Of a stretch of DNA of 64,000 nt, positions 35,409 through 46,200 are shown in pieces (the first letter of the stretch is position 1; every line of letters begins with the position of its first letter). The notes under the pieces are model-generated. The model worked only from the letters and a program-made list of their open reading frames with translations, was not told the origin of the DNA and ran no database searches. This DNA is from Klebsormidium nitens (taxonomy: Eukaryota > Streptophyta > Klebsormidiophyceae > Klebsormidiales > Klebsormidiaceae), in assembly GCA_000708835.1 (NCBI GenBank), contig DF237113.1, positions 1 to 64,000 on the forward strand, in the 5' to 3' direction. The position numbers and the translations under genes were made by a program.

Positions 35409-38400
35409 ATGTACTTGCTTGTCCTGTTCAGAGCTCTATGGCTGCTCTCAGTCTGGCTCGTCTACGCCGTGGCTCCAGACTTTCTTCTCCTATTCTTCAG
35501 TCTCGCGTTGCTTCCATTCCAGCCCAAGGCCCAGCCTTCAGTCAGCTCATGGCTTTTCTTGGACGATTCCAACATCATCCAGCTCAGCATCATCCACCTC
35601 CTTGTCCTGGGTAAGCTCGTCATTTACATTGCTTAGCTCTGCCAAACGATTCGCCATCTTCACAGAGTGCTGCTCTTGCAGTCTGCCTGAGCATAAGGAG
35701 TGTTTGAGAATAGTCTGGGAAGCGGGCTGCATGTAGATAAAGGAAGCTTCGTTTCCGACAGTCAGTGGTCAGCTTTCGAACGGGGCAGCAGCTAATGACT
35801 TCTGTAGAAAGCCCCTGGCATCTGGATGAAAGAAGACAATCTATGCACCGTGTGGCTAAGTAGATACTGATGTCAGAAATCCAGCAAGTTCACACTCATC
35901 TCAGTGTACAATCAGGTGCGCAGACACAGCCTCTTAAACGCATTTTGTTACAGACTCCTGGCTGGTAGACGAGCAAGCCTACCAGCCAAGCGAGGCCGTC
36001 TTTCTGGTGAAATCCTCTAGGTCTCCTACAAACCCAAAGGAAATGACGCTTTCAACCCTGTAGACTTGAAATTTCAACATCCTGTCCTGCAGAAACATGC
36101 AAGCGGCAGGTCCAGAAGCGCGGCCGTGCCTTGCAGCGCCCCAAGACCGCCCGCGCCACCAGCAGCCTCCTCCGAGCGATCCTCAACGTCGCACTCCTCC
36201 TCTCCCTTGCGCCCCCACTCTTCTCCAACATTCTTCCAAGCTTCCTCACGTCACAGCCAGGGTCGTCTGAAGGGAGGCAGGAGGCAGCAGCATTGAGTAG
36301 GGGAAGGAATCCGGGAGGGTACTGTTGGGGAGCAGATGGAGGAGCCTGTGTGCTCTGGGTGTTCTTTGTGGCGAAACTGGTCCAGGAAGTTGCAACTGGG
36401 GTACGTGTTGTGCTGGAGAGTCACCCCCACATCACAACATTGGACGTGTTTGCGGTGCTTAGGAACAACCCGCCCACGTATTGGGGTGAGTGACCAGTCC
36501 CCGCACCTTGAAAAGAACCTCTTTTGCAAGGGCAGTGTGCTGTGGATGTTGTTGTCATGACAGACTCCGTTAATGCGGTTTCACATGGCCAATTGTTGCT
36601 ACGGTCCAAAGATAGGCTCTCGAGAGTAAACATCGTGGAATCTTTCGTTTATTATCAAGTTGGGGTCGACCCGAGGGGGCTGCTACAATCGAGCACCATA
36701 AAATGTTTCTTTTTTGAAAAGCCTCGCATCTAGTTAAACAATCAATGGGGGGGCAATCTAACATTTCCGGGGTCTGAATTGTTTGGCAACCAAAGAGCCA
36801 GGGTTGTCAAAAGAAACTGCACTCCTGATGGCGAAGCCACGACCGCTGCAAGCTAGTCAACCCTCAAGCTTCACACTTCGGATGATGTACGCCCTGAGAA
36901 AGTTGTCTTTTGGCAACTCGCCAACCGCTCGTCTCCCTTGCCCTAGATTAACTTGCAGTATGCATATACTCTCAAAATTCGTCTCTTCCTCTCGAAAGAA
37001 CAAGAAGAACCGTTTCGAAAAATGGGAAGCGGGCATGTGTGCCTTTCGTTATTGCAGGAAAGAGGAGAATTCGTAGTATTCAAAAAGGGACGTAAAGCAA
37101 AACGGTATCACCTCCTATGATTGCGTCAGTAAACATTCCGTCAAAACACAATCTGGGCTTATTCTTATTGCAGTCTGGTGGCTCCTGGTTCGTCACAGTT
37201 CCGGCCCAGCCGCCTGTTTTGCGGCCGCCCTTGACTGCGCCTGCCAGGTCCTCATTCACACCGGCAAGGTCGTCGGTGTGAATAGCCACTTCCTGGCCAG
37301 CTGCCTGGTCTTTCCCCAGCTAGCCCAAGTGCTGTACCTGCTTATTCACACCGCCTGCCCGCTCCCACTCCTGGTCAGCCTGCCAGGGGTGGTGGTGGGA
37401 ACGGGCGCGTTTGTCTGGACGATGGCAGGGCGCTCGAGTGAGAGCACTCCCGCAGCTTTCTCGCTACATCTGTCAATGCCAAAAAGAAGCATAAAGCTGC
37501 TCTGATCCGTTATTTGTGGACCCTGCGAGGGACCACCTTCACCGTCCTCGTTGTTGAGACGTTACGTCTTTTATCGACATGCCGGAGAAGGTAGTATTGA
37601 AATCTATGGAGTCGAGGCCATCTCTTTGTGGATTACTCCAATACGGATGTACGAGGGGAACGAAGCCCATATCAAACTTTCTCAATTGATTATGAAGGGC
37701 AAGGGATCTCCGAGATTTTGGGATTTGAAGCTCGTTCACCTATCGGTGTTGCGGACAGATGTTTCAGGAAAGACGGCGTTATCGACGGTCTCACACGCTC
37801 CTTCCGTTCTTTTGCAGCTGAAGGCAGCACGGCTGCATCCGACCGCGTCTTCGACGCCGCTTATGGCTGGTCGCTTATCATAGGCACCTGCCAGCGCATC
37901 GCGTATGGCGTCCTCCTCCGAGACAAGAGCGAGACCTGGAGCTTCAGCCGCAGAGTCCTCTACCTGATCCTGCGCGAGAAAAGCGCGGTCTGGGAGATCC
38001 CGCGCAAAAGCCTAGAACTAGGGGCGCGGCTCGGGGGCGGGGCATACGGGGAGGTGTATCTCGGCAAGTGGCGCGGATCCACGGTCGCGGTGAAGCGGTT
38101 CAAGCGGCAGAGCAAGTCGGAGTGTGAATACGAGCGGTGAGGCTGACGCAAGAGGGTTCGGCTCTTGAGCACTTAGGCTGCTGGAAACTTGCAGGGCTAT
38201 GCTTTCCCTGTTTACCTCGGAGATTTGAAGCGTCATGCTTCTCCAGAACTGAAGGTCGACCATGCTTCAATCAAGGCAAAGCTTTTGGTGCGCACATCCA
38301 TTTTTAGAGACGAGGAAAGAAAACGGAGTCCATAAGCTGGAACAAGGCGCAATGACTTCTAGCCGTATCACCAAGAGTGGATGCATCTTCCATCCAGCTG

Positions 38401-41400
38401 TCGAGACCTCGAAGCGTACGACGTCAGCATACACAACTCGCACTTCAGAGAATGTATTCGCAAGAGAAGGGCTTTACCAGAAGAGGCGCCGTGCAAGCAG
38501 GCTTTACAGGGAAAAAAGGTATCGTCCTCAATCGGACCCGCTCCGAGTGTGCTGCAAGGAAAGCCGAGGAAAATGAAAGGCCCGGTTGATCACCCGTCAA
38601 GTTTCGCAAAGTACACCATTCTCTCTGACGACGTACCGAGCGTTTCATCACCTTGGTGACCTACGAGAGCTCACTTTTATTCTAATTGATTATCGAATAT
38701 TTTTTCTAGGTATCTGACTTTCAAGGAGGAGGTCAACGTGTTGAGCCGCCTTCGGCACCCCCGGATCGTCGAGTTCATGGGCGCCACTAGCCGCGGGGGG
38801 GAGCTCCAGATCGTGACGGAGTTGTTGCAGGTAAAGACAGCATCCTCCTAGGACAGAATCAGCGCCTGTTTACTCATCGACGAAGGGAACTCAAAATTGT
38901 GAGAAAAGGTTCTGCAAGCAACTAGCGGAAGGGAAGTTTTGGCTTTCACCATCAAAGTAGATCCGATGTTTAGAGTTAAGCTGGGCTCATCAATCTGCAA
39001 CGAAAGCTACCAATGTTGGACACTGGCAGGGCCCAACTATGTGATTATGAGCAAAGGCTGCAAATCTATGTCAGCTCAGAACTTTCGCACAAAACCACGG
39101 CTGTGATGCCGATTGAGGCTTCACACTCACTACCTTCTCGACTGCATTGGGAAGCTTATGCGACTTCCTGCACGCATTTTACAAGAAGGCACGAAAGGAA
39201 CTTCTGTTCATAAAGACATCACACTCAGCATATCCCTTTCTTAAGATCGACTTTCTGCACGGCCCCAAGGGCACGCCTTACTTAGAATGAAGCTTCTGAA
39301 CCTTGACATTTTGCGCAGATTGTTCCTTGAAGCAGTTTGGTAGCTCATACGTCTTTCTGCACGGCCCCACAGGCACGCCTTCCATAGAAAGCCAATAATA
39401 AAAGCTTCTGAACACGACTCTCTTTCTCTGACTGCAGTTCGGCAGCTTGTACGACTTTTTGCACGGGCCCAAGGGCATGATCCCACGCAAAAAGGCCCAA
39501 ACGAAACCTCTAGATTCCGGCAGTTCGCGCTTAGCTCTTCCTCTGATTGCAGTTCGGCCCAAGGCCTAACTCCGCAAGACGACACGAAGGGAATGTACTC
39601 AATGTTTGCACTAAAATCTTCCTCTAATGACTAGCACTTTTTACTCAGCCCATCGTCTGAGAACTCAGCGCTTGTTATTCAATCTTCTCTGACTGCAGTT
39701 CGGCATCTTGTACGCCTTCTGCACGGCCCCAAGGCCATGCTCTTACACAGAACGACGGGAAAAAGCCTCCGAATCCTGAAAGTTCGCTTCTTCGGCTGCA
39801 GTCTGGCAGCTTCTGCGAAATCTGCATGCCCTCAACAAAAACAACCGAAGGAGCTCATTAAAAAGAAATAGTTCGCTCTAAGCTTTGTCTCTGACTGCAG
39901 TTCGGCAGCTTGTACGACTTCTTGCACGGCCCCAAGGGCATGATCCAGCGCAAGAAGGTCGCGATGGACGAGCGGCGCGCGGCCAAGATCGCGGAGTCGA
40001 TCGCGATGGGCATGCAGTTCCTGCACACCAACGAGCCGCCTATCCTGCACATGGACCTCCAGGTGAGACCCTCTTGAGTCGTCGCGCTTTTCTTCATCAT
40101 TCCTGTCAAAACTCAGTTGTGTTCTCACTCCTCTTTCCAAACGTTTCTAAAGATTCCGGTTGAATATTCATTGCTTCGTCACGCGTCGTTCCTTCAGATG
40201 ACGATCAGTTTTCTTTGCGCTCCTCTTCTTGTTGTTCCTAATTTCATTTGAGGACGCCTCTTAGGGTCAGCCCCGAGCACATTTCGCTTGTGAAGTAAAA
40301 GCTAGATCCCGCGCGATTAGCGCCGAGCCTTTCGAACGTGTCTGCGCGTGATGACTGAAACAAACCTGCTTCAAGAAATTTTCTAACCGTACAAGCCGTG
40401 CTCGCATCTTTTTACGGGAGTTGGAACATATTGAATGGGTCACTGAGGGGGTGCTTCGGTTTACAATTGGTGACTTTACTTCTTACCAGAGAAGTCCTTA
40501 TCAGAAAAGTATGTTAGAAGAATCAAGCCTGCCAGTGCAGGATTGCAACGGAGTGAGAAAACCCGCGGCTGACATTCATCTTCCCTCACAGCCCGGCAAC
40601 CTGCTGATGGTAGACGTCTGGTCCTGTAAGCTATGCGACTTTGGGCTGTCGAAGTTCAAGTTTAAGAGCAAGGGCGACCACAGGGAGGCGCCACGTGGCG
40701 CGCCGCAGTACCGCGCCCCCGAGTTGATCGAAGGCCACTGGGACCTGCTGTCCGAGAAAGCGGACGTGTACAGGTACGTGAAAGCGGATTATTCGAGAAC
40801 TTGGTTTTGCCTGCTTCCGTTAAGCACCTGTCAAGGTCAGGAACTTCACATGGATTCTTGTCTTCGGTTATTCGTCATTTCTGTGAGGAGACAACGATCC
40901 TTGAGGGGGAAGGTATGCGCTGCGAAAAGGTAGGCGGCTTTGTGACAAAAGCTGACGTGCGAAAGTAAACCCAGTTTTTAAGATTTGCGACTTGACGTTG
41001 CTTGCTATTTGAGAGAATGGAGTCCTGATGTCTGTGCGCCCTTACGTTGTGGTTTTTGACCGCGCAGGGATCTCAGAAACCACGTAGACAAGTTTCATTA
41101 CTTTGAACCAAGCTACACCCACATCACGGGATCGGAAGCCCGCGAGCGCCGCAGACTTGGCTTTTTTGACGAACTGAACGGCCTCTTAGATTCCTGAGGA
41201 GGAACATCAAGTCCCACGTAGTCGGCACCGTTCCATATGACGCCAGCACCTTGCCTGTACTCCTTGCGGACAAGCTGACAGTACATTCTCTAACTTAGAT
41301 CCTGATGCCTTGGCCGTTCCGTTTTTGGTTGCAGCTTTGGCATCCTCCTGTGGGAGATCTTCACGTGCCAGATCCCCTGGGACGGCCAGATCATCGAGCA

Positions 41401-42022
41401 AGTCTTCTATAGCGTATCCGACAATCAGGAGCGGCCCCCACTCCCGGAGAACGCCAGCCCCGCTTATCAGAAGCTCATCCAAGACTGCTGGGCCCCGAAC
41501 CCCGAAACCCGCCCGACGTTCACCGAGATCTGCGCGCGCCTGCGCGAGCTCGTCGGCAGCGCGGCCGCGCCCGGCTCGCGCGCGGGGTCCTTCACCGAGG
41601 CGATGTGCGCGCAGAACGGAGTTCCGCCCGCGCAGAACGGAGCGTCCGCCGCCCACTTTGCCGCGGTCGGGTTGAGCCCCCCGACCTCCCCGGTGCACCG
41701 AAGCGGGGGGTCTTTTAGCATGGGGAACGGTTCCCCGCAACTATCCCCGGTCGGGGGAGACTCGGACTCTCCCCGCCGGCGCACGTCGTTCACCGTTCCA
41801 CGCGAAGACGTGGCCGGAGAACCGTCCACCGAGGAGAAAGCCGGGAAAACGCGAGAGGAAGAAGGCGTTGCCTCGACCGGTGCAGGATCTTCCGGGCACA
41901 AGGCCGCGGCGCCGTGGGGCGTCGTCGGCGGGTTGCACCACCATGCGCGCGCGCACAAGAGCCGCTTCTCGTATGCGGGACCTAGGATAGTGACCCCTGA
42001 TGCCGCACCGGAAGCGTCTTGA
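35409..42022 (+). CDS. Multi-pass membrane protein with C-terminal TKL-type kinase domain
   Basis: A probable membrane-bound signalling kinase. Exons 35409-35610, 36093-36485, 37174-37437, 37818-38136, 38710-38830, 39901-40062, 40592-40773 and 41335-42022 give 776 residues with matching phases. Residues about 1-290 contain several hydrophobic segments (for example [65 protein letters not shown]). A kinase domain then starts: [12 protein letters not shown] glycine loop, VAVKRF lysine, [10 protein letters not shown], catalytic loop [44 protein letters not shown] and [14 protein letters not shown]. The HRD motif is HMD and the usual Lys two residues later is Gln, so it is non-RD; the Asp, Asn and DFG are kept. 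The tail is Ser/Pro-rich. The N-terminal start is provisional. Intron 5 carries six exon-head echoes. Confidence 0.85.
39234..39840 (+). repeat. Exon-head echo array in kinase intron 5 (6 copies)
   Basis: Exon 6 begins after CTCTGACTGCAG with TTCGGCAGCTTGTACGACTT and CTTGCACGGCCCCAAGGGCA. Copies begin near 39234, 39336, 39438, 39553, 39699 and 39802, and the real exon at 39901, so spacing is about 100 bases (102, 102, 115, 146, 103, 99). The third copy is almost perfect, including CTCTGACTGCAG and a frame reading [19 protein letters not shown]. The fifth keeps CTCTGACTGCAG. The fourth and sixth are short heads. The first two have lost parts. Confidence 0.95.
41068..41197 (+). other. Possible alternative terminal exon inside kinase intron 7
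   Basis: After CGCGCAG a frame of 42 codons runs to TGA at 41195-41197. It joins exon 7 in the correct phase and would read KADVY then [36 protein letters not shown] and a short end. Used this way it would truncate the kinase before the GILLWEIF segment. The peptide looks protein-like, but I do not recognise it. A 42-codon open stretch can also arise by chance. Confidence 0.3.
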
Positions 42023-43202
42023 GTAGGTGAAGAAGTAGAATATTCCTTTGAGTTGCAGGTAAACTCAGGTAGCCAATCAGGTATGCTGCTGCATAGGCTT
42101 TTAAAATTTACGAGCGTGCCCGATCCCAGGAGGTTTATTCAAGATCGCTTACACGTGTCCGGCACTGATTGGCAGACTTATTTGTGAGCGGTTTGTGTAT
42201 CTAAACGTGTTGTTCAGCGCACTAACCAGATGGACCTAGACGAAGGATTTTGAATAGTTGATACGACGTCAATTGAAGGTCTCTAAAGTGACGCAATTTG
42301 TACCAAGGCATTTGGAGCCGACTAAAGCGAAGGGGCCACATCACCGTCTTCCAATATCAAATGCGTTTCTGCATGATGCTAAAAAACTCGCAAGATATCA
42401 CTGTGCATTCATAAATAAGAAAGGCATGTCTAGAAAACGATGGGGAAAGCTATAGCGTTTGTAGCAGGACAGTACTCATTGTTTCTGGTGGTCTCGGCGG
42501 CCGGGCTTGCCGGTGCGCACAAAACGTACCTCATTTCATCTTTGAAGGCAACGTGTCGAACATAAGCGTAGCGGTGCACTGACCCTCTATTCAGAACCGG
42601 CTACTTGTTGGGCCCGGGTGCCTGAGTCCTATGATTGGACACTTGGAACCGGTCTCGAAGGGGCGGCCGTCCAATCTTCCGCCCGAGAATGAGGATCGAA
42701 TCCAATTTTATACTAGGAGAAACTTAGCAGCGCCATTCCGGGCCACCACTTCTATTCCCCACCTTGGGAAGCGCGCGAAAGCCATGCAGTTCATATTCCG
42801 ATCGAAACTTCGGAAGTAAACACGAAACCCGGCATGCCAGGCGACCGTCCGTTCTCACTTCATAGACCACATGAACGTGCATGCATATAAAGCTCCATCA
42901 TAAGTTAATTAGCGAGCGCCATGCACTCAAAAAGCCTAGCTCAAAGATGCCGGCACGTCGCTAGGTGCCTGACGTACGTTCGAGTTAAGAGTCCAGACAT
43001 ATAATTGTCATGGGCCATACGTTTGAGCCGTCAATAGACGAATGAATGATCGAACACGGCGCGGCCACATGCAGTCAACGAGTAAGGCCTCGCTTTCATT
43101 ACGACTTGAGATGGTAATTGGATTTCATTGCATCAATTCCGTTCGAACTCGGATCATACAGCTTCCCAGTTCCTGCAACAATTTCGGGCCGGTGCCTAAT
43201 TT
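42023..43202. other. Convergent intergenic gap, no gene
   Basis: Tail-to-tail gap between the kinase and JmjC genes with no supported exon. The part from 42480 to 43190 carries GGCGGCCGGGCTTGCCGG (42496), GGGCCCGGG (42608), GCGGCCACATG (43060) and GGGCCGG (43184), the island style seen in other convergent gaps. Confidence 0.55.
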
Positions 43203-46200
43203 TTATAAATGGTAACCCTTTAAAAATGACTGTACAGCGATCATTGCCTCCGTCCACAGTCTTCGTGCCTTTTGATACTCTCTTAGCCGCTGCAAGTACT
43301 GCTTTTTCCCCGTTCCAAATCGAGCGGCCTCAATGCAACCAGAGCAGGACCCATTTTTACCCTCTGCTTGTAGATCTGCTGCCGCTTGCCCGTCAGATCC
43401 ATTAGAAGAAAGCGAGGAATCAGCTTTCTGTAAGGTCTCCTTCTCCAGCAGATGGGCGCTTAACCTCCTATCCGCACATTTCTCGCTCTTCCCAAGCGCC
43501 TGGGCTCGAACTCGTCCCCAAATGTACTCAAACTCTGACTCAACCGCTGCTTCCGTCAAAATGAAGTCACCCAGTGCAGTAGAAGCGGAGGTAGCTTTTG
43601 TTTCAACCCCGATCTGGGAGACCGCCGTATCTAATGCGCTTTCAAATACCGAAATATGCTCAATGTTGGACTTGCCAAGAGGTCTGCTCGCTAGGCTTTT
43701 CTCCGGGTCTTCATTCCATTTGACATTGCTTGCGCCGAACCCATCCGAATGGGAGGGCTCCGAGACTTTCGCCACTCTCAAAGCGCTCCGATGAGCGACT
43801 TCCGCAGGCATCCGGTTCCGTTCCGGTTCATTACTTATAGACGAAGCGAGGCTCCCGCTGCCCTGAACCGCGCCAAGTAGGCAGGCCTTGCGGAGCTCCG
43901 GAATCGAGTCGGCCACAACGTGGACGGCTGCGAATAAGGCCACGTGGCTCAATCAGCGTTAGTTGAGAACGGCAGGAAATTCTGAATCTAATGATACTGT
44001 CCACATCTGTTCCTACCCGTGATCGTAGCAGCGAGCATTTCAAAACCTGACGGGTGAGAACCAAATGGTCGCCAAATCATTTAAAAGGAACATCACGAAA
44101 TAGTAGAACTTTGGTTAAGCAAGGAGATTGATAGAGACAATCCCATTACGGTTCAAATGCGGGTCACGCCTGACGTGGACCGCGGGTACAGAGCCCAATG
44201 GTACGATGAAGCAAGATTCTTTTCAAAAATGTCGTCCACGACAATTGCTGGGAGGGATGCGCCTGCCTGAAGTTCCAGAGCAAAGATTCGTACAGATGCC
44301 ACAGCAGATGGAGACACAGGTCAAACCTTCAATAACGCGTATTCCAACTCATTCGAAGTGAAATTTGGAAAGATGTTTGGCAAAAGAGCTTCATTCGACG
44401 ACGGGAGGAAATCATGATGACGGACCCCCAAGTTGATCAGAAAGAAGCCGTGCAGAACGTAGGAACGTACAATTTGGTGTTTGGGGGCAGAGAAACCATC
44501 TGCCGCGTGTATTTCAGTGGCCAGGGCAGATTCTGACGATTGCGAGGGCGACACCAGAACCGGACACTGGATTTTAGCGTCCTTCACAAGGGGGTTCAAC
44601 TCGTTCTAGTAGTTGAAACCTTCTCTGGCAAAGCTGAATAATTCCATCTCCAAATCTGGGCGACTCTCAACCTGGAATATCTTGAAGACACCAAATAGTA
44701 TCCACGGTTCTCACAGCCAGTAGTCCAAAAAGCCCAGCGGCTGGCTTACCTTCATAGCATCGACAGCAGGGCCGCGGATCCCCCGACTTCGCAACGCTTC
44801 CGCTGGACACCCTGCTTTTCTCGGAATGCCCTCCGCCGGAAGGCGAACTGACCGGGTCGCGCATTGAGAGAGGACATTTCGGCGGTACTTCGACCGACTG
44901 TTCGGATGGAAAACCGGAAAGGTCGACAGGAAGAGTGGCGGCCTGGACAGCAGCATTGAGGAAGCCTTCCCAGCTGCGAAGTGCGACAGGAACACTTGTC
45001 AGGAACCCTTCGCGGTAAGTGAGAGGATTGATAATTTTAGGTGGGCTTGCTAGCTCGCGCACGTATCTGGCCCCGGTGGCCTGACTTCGAACCCCGGAAA
45101 ATTGACAGCACTCTTTTAAGCTGTTCTCATACTCTCGGGCTCTTTGCACGGAAGCCTGCCCGTACGTAGACAGTTGATTCGGTTTCCGAGATTTTCAGAT
45201 GGCATGACTTCGTAACCCGCACAACCTGACATCACAATCTTTTGTTGCTCTGACAATATCGCGCTCTCTGCAAGGAAGTCTGTCCGTACGTAGACACTTG
45301 ATTCGATATTTTTAAGCTGTTGTCATACTCCTGCGCTCTTTGCACGGGAATCCGTCCGGACGTAGACACTGAGCATTTTATTGGATGTTGCCCCCATGCT
45401 TCAGAAAGATTGATAGCGAGACCCTGAGGAACGATAACGGTGATACCCCTGAGTGGCAAACTTCTAGTCTCGTGACGCTCGAGACTCTCCTCGAAGCTTC
45501 TAGCGAGCAAGAAGTCTTATAGAGTTATTGACTTTTTGTAATCAATTGGCTGCCTCGAAATCTGGGGAATACTCCGGCGACGCGTCAAATCAGGTCGGTT
45601 TCAAATGTTGCCTTTTTCAGGCGACAAGTGGTTGCTTTCGAAACGAAACATGTGGCCGGCCCACCTGAAGGGCTCCTCGACTTCGACTCCGAACGTCACG
45701 TGCAGCGACTCCACGTCCAACGCCGTCGCGACGTGTGTCCATCCCCTCGGAATATACAACACGTCTCCTTTCCGCATCTTAAACTCGCTACAAATACTCC
45801 CGGCGAGTTCCGGTTCCAATCTGGGAGCATACAAACGCGGCATCTGCTCGCTCTCGAGCGGCTCGTAAAGCCGCCAGAGCTTGGACCCCGCCAGCTGGCA
45901 GACAAACACGCAGTGGTCGTCGTAGTGGGCCGCTAACCCCTGGGAGTTAGCGGGGGTTAGATAGGCGTTAACCCCGACCCCCGCTTGGCCTAAAGCGAGT
46001 GCCATGTTATTGGCTAACTGCGCAATCTCCGAGATCCGGCACTGGAGGCCCCGTACGGCAACGCTAAACCCGTTTTTGAAGGCTTCCCGGCAGTCACCAG
46101 CGCTCACGAACCGTGGGTTAGCCAAGTTGGTTTCGGTGACTGGAAGGGATCCCCCTGGGCCATCGACATCAGTCCGAGCCGATTCTGCCGAGCCCACTTT

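Noticed and set aside
38880-38915. Possible copy of a kinase exon 5 tail downstream of its donor
   Set aside because: Roughly two thirds identity over 30 bases with no donor preserved; not enough to claim an exon-tail echo.
41207-41740. 177-codon minus-strand open frame
   Set aside because: Antisense to the kinase C-terminal exon and low complexity (Arg/Gly/Ala).
43333-43794. 153-codon plus-strand open frame
   Set aside because: Antisense to the last JmjC exon, whose minus-strand peptide fits the family tail.
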